Shown one piece after another: positions 33,311-43,262 of a stretch of 64,000 nt of DNA. The stretch's first letter is position 1. Each line of letters begins with the position of its first letter. The position numbers were made by a program, and so were the translations under genes. A model generated the notes under the pieces. It was not told the origin of the DNA and ran no database searches. It saw only the letters and a program-made list of their open reading frames with translations. The DNA is from Aphelidium insulamus (taxonomy: Eukaryota > Aphelidiomycota > Aphelidea > Aphelidiaceae). The DNA lies in NCBI GenBank assembly GCA_036784855.1, contig JAZDSV010000038.1, forward strand, positions 1 to 64,000. Direction: 5' to 3'.

Positions 33311-33488
33311 TTGCGATGATGAACCACTCCGCGACAGCTTGACACGGAGTCTGCGACGCCACGAATGACGCGCACGTGATTGGGCAGCATAGGTAGCCGA
33401 TTCCGCACCTCCACATGTGGCGCTTATTGAACTGATTGAATATTTGAATTGTGCATGTAGAATATATTGTATGTATGTACACAAATAT

Positions 33489-34705
33489 TTATTCCACGGC
33501 CTGCACCATGTCCTGCAGCAGCACATCACACTCCTCCACGCCCACCGAGAAACGAAGTAGGGCGGGGTCAGCCGCGGCATCATGCACACACCGCCTATCC
33601 ACCGAGGACACACAGCCGCCAAATGATGTGCAATTCTTGAACAGCTGCAGCTTGCTCAGCAGCCTTTCTGCCACGACTGCACTGGCCATCTACGTATGGA
33701 GTGGCTGAGGTTGGTGGCTATCTATGTTCTATGCATATACAATGTACACACATACTGTCAGGAAGAATACCGGCGTGGTCGGGGTGGCGGCACAGAGCGA
33801 TGGATGCTGAATGGATGAGATGGCGCCACGGATGGTTGGCTGAGAGTCCATGAGGTCGCGCAGCCGTGCAACGAGCTGGGTGGCGGTCTGTGCCTGACGC
33901 TCTATGCGCAACTTGAACGTGTCCAGACTACGCAACAGCAACCACACGTCCAGGGAGCCCATGGTGCTGCCAAGCAGTGCGCGCTCCGCCCGCAACTATT
34001 TACATGAAGACCAGTAGATGAAGTATGTGCATGGTACCTTGGCAGCCAGATCGCGGCTCCGTGCGACAATCACGCCACCCAGCAGATCAGAGTGGCCGCC
34101 GTGATACTTTGTCAAACTGCACATCACGGCCGTCACCCCGCCAAACTGTTCCAGCACACACTGCAGCGGTGCCGGCGCCAGTGTCACGTCCACCACGCAT
34201 TGGGCGCCGCATTCTGCCGCTCTGTGACTCCAGCCGGCAATGTCCGCCACCTGGCAGCCGCTGTTTGACGGCGATTCCAGCCAGATGAGATCACCACTAG
34301 CCACCAAAGCGCTGGTAGTGTCGTCCCCCGCCGATTGTGGCACCTCCACCACGGCATTGTCGCCGAGCACCAGTCGCAATGCCGCACTGGAACCGTAGTA
34401 GCCCCGCGGCGCCGGTATCAACACCCGCGCAGGCCTAAAGTGGATTGCCAGCGCCGACACCGCGGCCAGACCACTCCCGTACACCACGGCATCCTCGCCT
34501 GCACACCGGATGAGGGGAAGCGGAATATGTAGAGTATGTAGATTGTATTATACCGACCGCGCTCCAGGCAAGCCAATGCCGCCTCGGCCTCGCGGAATGC
34601 CGGCTGATCGCAGCGAGAGTACACAAATGGCGGCTCCAGGTGTGCGTCCGCCGTGCGCACATAGGTGGTGGACACGTGTATGGGGGCGCGGTGTGGTTGG
34701 CTCAT
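33489..34705 (-). CDS. Cys/Met-metabolism PLP-dependent enzyme (cystathionine gamma-type)
   Basis: Four exons, about 380 aa, from ATG 34705 (MSQPHRAPIHVSTTY) to a stop at 33489-33491. Family motifs: AVVYGSGLAAVSA, LIWLESPSN, and the Schiff-base lysine region SLTKYHGGHSDLLGG. The C-terminus (LLRFSVGVEECDVLLQDMVQAV) is the usual SVGLE...LI.DL.QAL region. Such enzymes make or break cystathionine, homocysteine or methionine with PLP. The conserved 'VDNTF' loop is VDVTL here, and ESPTNP is ESPSNS, so substrate choice may differ; I do not pick between synthase and lyase. The introns are short with standard borders. Confidence 0.75.
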
Positions 34706-35117
34706 TATACTGTGTCGGTGTCGCTGTCTGTGTCTGGTTAAACTCACCATAAACACGATTGACAGTCTTCTCACGCTTGAGTGATGGCATGGCTGATGCC
34801 ATCCAGCCATCCAGCCATCCAACAGCTGTCTGTCGCGCCACAACTAGTGCCACAGAATGGTACCACTTGAGACTGTGTATGTAGGATGTAATCTTACACG
34901 TATGTACCTCGTCTCCATAAAGACTATCCGAGAGACTATGGCCGGACCTACGCGCAACGGGAATTGTATCGATCGTTATGTGAAGCGCTTATGTCAGTAC
35001 TGCTTCCATTCTTAACATCCTACAGTGATCCACAACTATTTAAATGCTTGATGCTCATTGGCTGCTGATCTCACGCCACTTTTTCTATAATTTATCGTTG
35101 CTTCTTTAACAGATCCC
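34706..35117. other. Divergent intergenic region, no gene seen
   Basis: About 410 bases. The first 150 bases upstream of the PLP gene contain open frames that do not splice cleanly to it. TATA-like 'ctataatttatc' at about 35085 lies about 30 bases before the next gene's ATG. Confidence 0.5.
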
Positions 35118-36779
35118 ATGCTGCGTACGCTTGCCAGAATAATTTTCTTGGCCTTTCTTGTGGCGCTGGGGTCCTGCGAAAGGGTATTAAAGAAGTACCC
35201 TATCGACTCCATTGGTGTGCAGCGCTATAACCATGGGCGCATCATTAGTGCTACTTTGTGCGCGGAGGACCCGCCGTTCAAGTGGTCGTCCATCAATGCC
35301 GCGCAATTCTCCTTAACGGCCGATAATCGCAACATGGTCGTCGATGGAGGCAAAGTTCATTTATCGTTTCCTGCAGATGCGAGCAATTGCATACGGGTCG
35401 CGATACTCCCCGGCGTTGCACTGGTTGGCACTTACATACTGCAGATCAAGGCACGCCCTGGTCATTTCCTGTCGCGGTGGAGTGCTCCAATGTCTTGGTC
35501 CGGCTGTTTCAGTGTCCCGGTCAGCATCGCGATCTTGGCCAACAGCTACAACTCCGGTTATGGAACGGAATATTATTTGGAGTCGTCGGACGATGTTATG
35601 CTTGCTGCGACCAGCGTACGTAATTCATTCCCCAAGGCCGAAATTGCCGTATTCTTGCCCGTCATTCGACAACAAGACTACTCTGAGATGTCTCGATCCC
35701 GTTATGAAGAGAGCCTTACTCTTATCTACGGTTTGCGTCAGCGCCTGATAGACAGCGGATTTGTCACGCATTGGACCGATAACGAAGTCGACGCCGGAAT
35801 GATGCCTGCTGAATTCTCAGCCTATTTGACCCCTCTATACGTCGTTGATGAGTGGAAGCACTTTGCGATTCCGGAAAAGAGTGTTATATACGAAGAATCT
35901 TTGGACCGCATTTTTGCCAATGGCCTTTTAGTTTCCAAAAATTTTGTCTCAGAGGCAATGGACCGTGAATTCGAGAATCGTAATCTTGAAGCGCTATTTA
36001 AGCAGTCAGTTTCGTGTCCGTACGTCATGTATGGTGGCGGTTGGCAATTTATTTCTGCCATTCTTCGACTCGACTCGAGTGCCGAGCTTACTGTTGTTGC
36101 GGATGCAAAGTTTGACTTCCTTCAGATGGGGCTGCAGTTTGCATTTAAACAACCCGTTCGTTACAATGTGCGACAGATGGATGGAAATGCTGTGACTACA
36201 TTCACAGTTCCTGCAAACGTAGATGACGCCGAGGTCGCCCGCACGGTTGAGGTTTATATGTTTTCATCACTGTCACGCAGCGACAAGCTCAAGGCACTCA
36301 CTATAAGTGGCGCTATAGTTGGAGTCGCCGACGATCGCTGGTTTATGCGAGCCCTGATGGCAAACAAAATTCCAGTAACTACGGATTATATGCTGCTCAA
36401 AGACTGGCAGCAAGCTATTGAGAACGCACCGGGATTCAATGGGGAGTCTCCGCTGCATGCAACAACCGTGTTGGATCCAAAATCGGTTTTCGACCAGGAC
36501 TCACGGAAGCATGGTTATAACAAAGATCAGAGGTATTTGCGCGATGCAAAGCCCGGCGATCCTGACCGCATGCTTCAAGAGCTGAAAGGGGCTACCAACA
36601 CTCTGCGTGAGAGAGCCACCTTGATTGTGGAAGAAGTCCAAAAGGTCCTTGACGCTACCATTTCCGTGAAAACAAGGCCACGCACTCCGAATCTAATTCA
36701 GCGTTTCTGGCTGGCGGCCAAGGAAAAAGCCAAGTCCTTTTGGGAAAAACACAAGCGCTACTGGCGAACCGTTTGCTAA
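35118..36779 (+). CDS. Secreted family protein, member 2 (intact)
   Basis: Intronless, 553 aa, signal peptide RIIFLAFLVALGSC. N-terminal beta-rich part (residues 20-150) with RYNHGRIISATLC and LPGVALVGTYILQI; then VPVSIAILANSY and an alpha/beta region with FPKAEIAVFLP; MPAEFSAYL; GGWQFISAILRLDSSAEL; the SRSDKLKAL...IVGVADDRWFMRALMANKIPV block; and a tail RFWLAAKEKAKSFWEKHKRYW ending in Cys (first bases of the tail given only). The tail is strongly basic and aromatic and could form an amphipathic helix. No catalytic motif was recognised. It heads a same-strand cluster with members 3 and 4. Confidence 0.8.
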   Translation: MLRTLARIIFLAFLVALGSCERVLKKYPIDSIGVQRYNHGRIISATLCAEDPPFKWSSINAAQFSLTADNRNMVVDGGKVHLSFPADASNCIRVAILPGVALVGTYILQIKARPGHFLSRWSAPMSWSGCFSVPVSIAILANSYNSGYGTEYYLESSDDVMLAATSVRNSFPKAEIAVFLPVIRQQDYSEMSRSRYEESLTLIYGLRQRLIDSGFVTHWTDNEVDAGMMPAEFSAYLTPLYVVDEWKHFAIPEKSVIYEESLDRIFANGLLVSKNFVSEAMDREFENRNLEALFKQSVSCPYVMYGGGWQFISAILRLDSSAELTVVADAKFDFLQMGLQFAFKQPVRYNVRQMDGNAVTTFTVPANVDDAEVARTVEVYMFSSLSRSDKLKALTISGAIVGVADDRWFMRALMANKIPVTTDYMLLKDWQQAIENAPGFNGESPLHATTVLDPKSVFDQDSRKHGYNKDQRYLRDAKPGDPDRMLQELKGATNTLRERATLIVEEVQKVLDATISVKTRPRTPNLIQRFWLAAKEKAKSFWEKHKRYWRTVC

Positions 36780-36886
36780 ATGTAGTCATCAGCACTACAT
36801 GCTATCATGCTACAATAAATTCAAGTAAAGATTTCAAAAAGAAAAGAAAAGTAACAGGTTTACATATGGTTTACATATGTTTCGCG

Positions 36887-38158
36887 ATGGAGTTCTCCAA
36901 TGGTATGGTCAGGCTCCTTAATGTACCGGCTAGCATCGCGATTTTGAGCAAAAAATTCAACCCGGGCGATATGTCGGAATATTGGGAGAATTGGTCGGAG
37001 GACATAATAAGCATGGCGCTTGCGTTGCGCGCCAAATTTCCATCGGCAGATATTGCAGTATCTCTGCCCACTGTTCGAGGAGACTATTCGGCTTTATTTG
37101 AGGCATGTCAAAAACGAGTTAGCGACTTGAACCACCACTTGTTGCACGCCGGATTTCCTACTTTTATGCTGGACAACCATTTGGACAGCATGAAGCCTGC
37201 CGAGTATACTGCGTACGTGACTTTTGGAAAGCTATCATTTGAGTGGTATCATTTCGTCGCTCCAGGAAAAAGTATAGCGTATAGCATGGATGAAGATCGA
37301 TACGGTGAATTTGGTCTTTTATTCCCCAGTAACTTCTTTCGCGAAGCTATCGAGCATCAATTTGAGAACCGCGATCTTGCCTTGCTATTTTCGCCACTCG
37401 CTACGCGCCCGTACTTCATGCAAGGTGGCAGCTGGCAGTTCATTTCTGCGGTTCTTCGATTGGACAAAAGTGCCACTATTGAAGTTTTCACTACGTATCC
37501 CTTCAGTTTCCCCGATATGAAACTGAATCTTGCATCGGAGCATCCCGTACAGTACAAAGTGCGATATATGGATAAGAATGATGAGCCAACTACCGCTACA
37601 ATTATTCCCACAAAAGCAAAGGCAAATGATATCGGTACCATCAAAACTGTGAACATCTACGTGTTTTCGTGGCTTTCGCACAAAGATAAACTTAAAGCAC
37701 TGGTCAACAGTCGTGATTTGGTTGGTGTCACTTACCGCAATTGGTTTAGGCGCACTCTGGTGGCCAGAAAAATTCCAATTTATGTGCCACCAGATAGCAA
37801 TGACAAATTGCTCCAGTACTGGCAAGATGCGATTGCCAGCACTAAGCTGGTCGGCGAAGAGTCATCGTTGTACGACACGACCGTATTGAAGCCACAACGG
37901 TACAACAAAAATTGGAGGTACCTGCGCAACGTGAAGGACAGTGACCTGGAACAAATGACCATAGATCTTCCCAATCTTGTAACGACACTTTGCGATAAGA
38001 CGAACCTTTTCCCAATATATGTCGAAAAAATTATTGCCGCTACCAACGAACCCAAGAAGCCTACCCCAAACTTGATTCAGCGCTTCTGGCAGTCAGTCAG
38101 GAAAACGTTCGAGTCCTTTTGGAAGAAGCACAAGCACTGCTGGCAAGGCGTTTTTTAA
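36887..38158 (+). pseudogene. Secreted family, member 3: 5'-truncated copy
   Basis: Homology to member 2 begins abruptly at about 36883, at a point equal to residue 130 of the full protein, so the signal peptide and first domain are absent. A one-base deletion just after this point puts the first available ATG (36887) in a different frame from the parent for about ten codons before it joins the family frame at VPASIAIL. The remaining about 410 codons are open to the end, including the DKLKAL, RWFRRTLVARK and C-terminal RFWQSVRK...FWKKHKHCW parts; the final Cys is Phe. Only about 105 bases separate it from member 2's stop, so it arose by local duplication. If translated it would stay in the cytosol. 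Confidence 0.7.
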
Positions 38159-38769
38159 ATGCAGCGTGAACATATAATACTACTACTATACTAGAATACT
38201 ATCAATCACACAATATATTTCACTGACAGTAGCGGACCGCTGGTATCTACTATGTTGTTTTTCGACCAATTTTCCTAACGAACGGCTTTTGTGGAATGTC
38301 CGCTGATGATACCGAATTTGAAGCTACAGGTCGCGCATGGTCCATGCACAGCGACTGTGTGGAGACGTGTTAAGGACTGCAGTTTGGTTGGCCTTTTTGG
38401 TGTCTGAGTTACAGTTTGTTTCGGTAGACCAGTTTAGTCACAAAGAAATTACACACCACGTCGCCGCATCTATGACAGTCAAGCTTGTCTCTTTTACCTA
38501 CAGGTCTGCAAAATTATATTTGTGAAGTTCACGCGCAATGATCGCGCAAAACATCCCGGGCCACTCTATTTCCCGTGGCATCTGTTTCCCACGTGAAAGA
38601 TGGTACGTTTCTTTTTTCAAGAATGGAAAGTTGGGGGAGCTGTAGAGAAATATCGTATGCATAAAAAAATTACAAATAATGCAACCACGATGCAACAGGA
38701 ATGCTTTACTATAATTCGTTCAGCTTCCACGCCACATTTCCAGCCTCGATAGTGGATTTTGGAGAATCG
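38159..38769. other. Intergenic, possible relic of another family N-terminus
   Basis: About 610 bases. A 62-codon open frame at 38337-38525 has a hydrophobic segment (LRTAVWLAFLVSELQFV) that loosely recalls the family's signal peptide, but nothing further aligns. Otherwise no gene seen. Confidence 0.35.
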
Positions 38770-40407
38770 ATGACGCGTTTCCTTGCCGGAATCTTCGTGG
38801 CTTACCTCATGGCGCTCGTCTCCTGCGGTGGAGCGCCACCACACTACGCCATCAATGACATCGATGTGCAGCGCTATAATAATGGACGCGTGATCTGCGC
38901 GACTTTGTGCGTGGGGGACCCTGCTTTTGAATGGCAATCGATCAAAGCTGCAAAGTTCTCCTTGACGGCCGACAACGGCAACGTTGTCGTCAATGGAGGC
39001 AAAGTGCATTTATCGTTTCCTGTGGATTCGAACAACTGCGTGCGGGCCGTGATGCTTCCGGGAGTCGCGCTGGTTGGCAAGTACGATGTGCTAATCAAGG
39101 CACGTCCAGCTCATTTGTTTGCACGATGGTCTTCACCGATTATGTGGATGGGCAAATTCAATGTCCCGGCTAGCATCGCGATTTTGGCAAAGGACTTCCT
39201 CGCGCTATATCGATCCGACGACTATTTGGATTGGTCTGACGACATTGTGAGCGCTGCTATAGGCACAAAGAATTCATTCCCCATGGCTGAAATTGTCGTA
39301 TTTATACCGGCTTTTCCTCGATATTACTTTGATCGATTGGACGAGCGCCTTACTTGTACCTAAGCTTTGCGGCAACGCTTATTAGACAAAGGATTTGTCA
39401 CGCATTGGATAGACAGCGAAGCCGTCGCCGAAGTGATGCCTGCTGAATTCACCGCATACATGACTTCTAATTACGTCATTCAAGAGTGGAGACAATATGC
39501 ACATCCAGAAAAAAGTGTTTTATATGAAGCATCAATGGACCGCCGTGGTTTCGAAAATGGCCTGTTATTTTTGGAAGATTCGGTCTCAGAGGCCATGAAC
39601 CGTGAATTCGAAAATTGCAAACTTGACGCGATATATTCGTCCTCAGTTTCTCATCCGTACGTCATGTATGGTGGCGGTTGGCAATTTATATCTGCCATTC
39701 TTCGACTCGACCCTAGCGAAACGCTTACTGTTATTGCAGATGATAAGTGCGATCTCCTCCAGATGCAGCTGAAGTTTGCCTTTGAGAAGCCCGTTCGGTA
39801 CAAAGTGCGACAGATTAATGGCAACGTTTTTACTACATTTACTGTATCTGCCGACGCAAATGACGCCGAAGTCACCCGTACGGTTGAAGTTTACAAGTTT
39901 TCGTCACTTTTGCGCAAGGATGAGCTGAAGGCACTCACTCTCAGCGGCAATATAGTTGGAGTCCATAATGAGCACTGGTTTATGCGAGCCCTTGTGGCAA
40001 ACAGAATCCCAGTGAGCGCTACACAAGGACTGCTCCATTACTGGCAGCAAGTCATCAAGAGTGCGGGATTTGAAAAGGGGTCTCTACGACACGACACGAC
40101 CGTGTTGGATCCAGAATTAGTTTACTCTGCTCTGGGTTGGAATGATAATCAAGACCAGAGTTTTTTGCGCCATGCAAACCCCGAGAACCTCGATCAAATG
40201 CTTCAAGATCTTGAAGAAGCTACCAAGACTCTGCGTGAGAAATTTAACATGGTTCCGCAACGAGTCCAAAAGGTCATTGACACTACCAACGATCTCATTG
40301 TAGAACAGCCGACCCCCAATCTACTTCAGCGCTTCTGGCAGTCAGTCAAGAAAACGTTCAAGTCCTTTTGGAAGAAGCACAAGCACTGCTGGCAAGGCGT
40401 TTGCTAA
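38770..40407 (+). pseudogene. Secreted family, member 4: one in-frame stop
   Basis: Starts at ATG 38770 (MTRFLAGIFVAYLMALVSC signal peptide) and aligns over full length with member 2. The frame is whole except for TAA at 39361-39363, where member 2 has TAC (Tyr) in LIYGLRQRL. The downstream 346 codons are unbroken and end in the family tail (LLQRFWQSVKK...KHCWQGVC). A single nonsense change with no other damage means very recent loss, a sequencing error, or readthrough. Confidence 0.75.
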
Positions 40408-40842
40408 TGTAGCGCCAAATTCTCACAATGATCAATGCCTTGATAAATGAAATGAAAAACATATGCAAAGATATTTGGCAATGTATATTATATAGGTGCT
40501 GCAAGCGAGGGTAGAAAATATGGTGGTACAAAATAATGCAGAGGCGTGACAGAATGTGGGATTCTCTACATACCAATGATCCAAGATTCAACTGAGATCA
40601 TGGATGATAATTGCGCCACTGAATGTCAGCTGAAAATCATGTTTGACAGCTGTTATAACTTAAAGCTCCTCGCAATCCATGCGACAGATGTCAGCCGGAT
40701 ACGCACTGTTACAAAGTGGTGTCATGTCCGGTTCCGGCACGCGCTCGCGTCATTTTGACACATGTCAGCTACGGCTATAAAAGGCGGCCCCAAGTAGCTC
40801 TGAGATATCTACACCGATACTCGCAACCATCGCTTGTTCATA
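40408..40842. other. Intergenic with a TATA promoter at its right end
   Basis: About 435 bases, no gene seen. The right end carries the TATA box described separately. Confidence 0.5.
40776..40782 (+). promoter_or_regulatory. TATA box of the small secreted Lys/Asp/Tyr-rich gene
   Basis: TATAAAA lies 61 bases upstream of the ATG at 40843, in a GC-rich setting (ggc before, ggcgg after), a good core promoter position for a highly expressed small secreted protein. Confidence 0.6.
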
Positions 40843-41428
40843 ATGAAGTTGGCCGCACTGTCTGCTCTGCTCTTGGCTGTCCCCGCCGCCGTGATGGCCG
40901 CTCCATCTGTTACCGGAGACAATGTGCCAACGTCTTACGGCGACGACGTTTACAAACCCACGTTCCACGGCAAGAAGAAGTCGCACGACGATGATGATAA
41001 CTACAAGCCCAAATGCGGCGGAGATGACGACGCGTACAAACCTCACAAGCCAAAGTACGGCGACGAGTACGAACCGCCAAAGTATGGCGACGACGATGGT
41101 CAGGACGAGTACGGACGCCACGGCAAGCCACCGCGCAACTTTATCAAGATCGAGTGCCCCAAACTGCGCTGCAAAGAGTTTGAGGACATTCCGCGTCTGA
41201 GCCGCAAAATCGCCGGCCAGAGCGGAACAGTGTGTCTGTACGGTTCCAATGAGAACACTTGTTCACTGTCGTTTGCCGCTGCATTTTGCCGTCTGAACGG
41301 TCAATACTTTGGCCCGGACAAGGTACTTATTCGTCGATATGCAAACGTATTTAATAACTGTGCAGGTTATCGTCGAACAGAACGGAGAGTCGTTCATCAA
41401 GTGCCCCAAGAAGCCGTACTACGAGTAG
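40843..41428 (+). CDS. Small secreted Lys/Asp/Tyr-rich protein with Cys-containing C-domain
   Basis: Exons 40843-41322 and 41366-41428 join to 180 aa. Signal peptide MKLAALSALLLAVPAAVMA. Residues about 30-95 are a low-complexity run of Asp, Lys, Tyr, Pro and Gly built from irregular repeats such as YKPK, YGDEYEPPKYGDD. The C-terminal about 80 residues hold six Cys (IECPKLRCKEF, VCLYG..NTCS, AFCRL, FIKCPKK) and look like a compact disulfide domain. I do not recognise the family. The acidic/basic/Tyr run suggests wall, matrix or metal interaction; this is inference. A TATA box and an AATAAA about 50 bases after the stop frame the gene. Confidence 0.75.
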
Positions 41429-41614
41429 GCGAGCTGACTTGATGCAACAATCCGTGGACAGACACCATCAACTGGAACTCGAATAAAATGGATATTCTCC
41501 CGCGCAAATGTTTATATGTCTATTGTTGCACTCCTTCCATTCAGTCTATGTATGTAAGGGATTAAAAGGCGGCCGGCCAACCATCTGCTAATTGCCAGTC
41601 CGATCGCTGTCTGT

Positions 41615-42748
41615 TCAATTGGTGGCGCCCACGGTGAAATAGTTTGTAAACAGCCGGATAGGTTTCTGCTCCTTATCCCACGTCACGTGGACCGTGACCT
41701 CGTAGGTGCAGCCGGGCTCTGCACCGAGAACTTCGTCGGTGACAGTGTCGGCCCTCTGGTCCACCTCAGCAAAATGTTTTCCTTTCACCTCAAATAGGGG
41801 CTCATTTGTGGCCATGGCGGCGCCATTATCCGCAGACACTTTACGCACAGTGCGGCTCCACAGCGCCGGCAGTGGGCGGCCGTATGTGCGGAATCCGCGG
41901 TGCAGAAATGCCAACCATGTACGCATGCGGAACCACAGAGAGCGTAGCTTGCACGTGACGGCCGGCATATTGTAATCGATCTTGACGGTGGGGCCGGTAC
42001 TTGCGATCTCAACGTCGTCGCTGGACGCGTAACCAACAGAGACGATGGTGCACTTTACACAAGCGTGGCGTCCACTCCACCAGCGCATCAGTGAGCGCTT
42101 CGTCGGCGGTAGAGCGTGAACGGCGACATTTTCAAATTCATCGGCTTGACTAATTCCAAGACCTTCTTCTATATCCCCCAGGCCACCTTGAGTTCCGGCG
42201 CTTTGCTGTTGCAACCCATCAGCACGAGAGACAAAGGTAGTATCGCTTCTTGTAGATGCGGGCAACAAACTGGCATCGGCCCCATCATCGTCAACGCCAT
42301 CGCCATTTTCAGCGGAAGGAAATCCACGCGATAATGTATCGTCAGTAGGCCAAATATTCCCGGCGGAAGGCAATTCACGCAATAATGTATCGCTGTCCCC
42401 TTTATAGCCAGATCCTCCATCGCTGGATTCACTACCGCTTTCTTTATCGGATCCACTGCCGCTTCCATCGCTGGATCCGCTACCGCATGGCTGCAAGCCA
42501 GCTTCGAGTTCACCATCACAATGATTAACGGATGAACGCGGAGCGTCCACACCCTCATCTCCTGGATGGCGGCCGCGAGGAAAGAACGATCCGAAGCTGC
42601 CGTACATGAGGCCTTGCCGCAAATTAGGATACCCTCTTGCTGCTAGTGGCAAAGACGTGTGCTTGTTCATCGTGAACATGGCCGAGGTGCAATGCAGCAG
42701 GCTGAGAGAGCCGGCAATGAGGAGCGCGTACGTGCACTGGAGCTGCAT
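41615..42748 (-). CDS. Secreted protein with Ser/Gly/Asp-rich low-complexity region
   Basis: Intronless, 377 aa from ATG 42748 (MQLQCTYALLIAGSLSLLHCTSA, signal peptide). Residues about 75-180 are low complexity: SGSSDGSGSGSDKESGSESSDGG, then repeated LLRELPSAGN / LSRGFPSAEN phrases. The C-terminal about 170 residues (from ALPPTKRSLMRWW) look folded, with a C.KC pair, VKIDYNMPAVTC, and a final beta-rich part (YEVTVHVTWDKEQKPIRLFTNYF). No family recognised. Bases around 42170-42480 contain short degenerate tandem repeats that match the low-complexity part. Confidence 0.6.
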   Translation of the reverse strand: MQLQCTYALLIAGSLSLLHCTSAMFTMNKHTSLPLAARGYPNLRQGLMYGSFGSFFPRGRHPGDEGVDAPRSSVNHCDGELEAGLQPCGSGSSDGSGSGSDKESGSESSDGGSGYKGDSDTLLRELPSAGNIWPTDDTLSRGFPSAENGDGVDDDGADASLLPASTRSDTTFVSRADGLQQQSAGTQGGLGDIEEGLGISQADEFENVAVHALPPTKRSLMRWWSGRHACVKCTIVSVGYASSDDVEIASTGPTVKIDYNMPAVTCKLRSLWFRMRTWLAFLHRGFRTYGRPLPALWSRTVRKVSADNGAAMATNEPLFEVKGKHFAEVDQRADTVTDEVLGAEPGCTYEVTVHVTWDKEQKPIRLFTNYFTVGATN

Positions 42749-43262
42749 CTGATAATATATTCCGCTAGCGTGGGCAAGCAATGAAAATATTTGTATTTGA
42801 GAGGCGCGCACTGTGGCGCAGGCGTGGTATCATGGCGTGCGCAATCGGCTGTTCGGGCGCTGTTTCGGCCGTCGATTGGCGATAAGCGTGGCGTCACGTG
42901 GTTTATATTAAATTAATTAAATTGAAGTAAATTTATGTAGTCAGGTTTCTATCTGAACTACACAAGTATTCTGCATGTGTATACACATATATGTGCTGCT
43001 AGGTGCATATGCCTTAATTCTCTAGATGATGTATCAAGATTGGTAACGGAAGTCGTCGGAATAGAATGTAAATATTGGAATGGAATCGCATAAACAATGC
43101 GCATGAGTGGGCACAATTACCATACACACCGCACTACAAGCGAATGCATGTAGCATGAGTTACGCTGCAATCACAACACTGGGTCAGGGTCAGGGTCACG
43201 TATCCATTGTACAAGAAGCAAAAAAAAAGGTTCCGTACATACATATATCGTCGATACAAAAT
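42749..43262. other. Divergent intergenic region, no gene seen
   Basis: About 510 bases, AT-rich, between a - and a + strand start. The frame upstream of the TSR1 ATG is open from 43107 but repetitive and without homology. Confidence 0.5.

Noticed and set aside
36740-36886. Upstream start for family member 3
   Set aside because: The sequence before 36883 is the 3' end and UTR of member 2; no signal peptide and no family homology.
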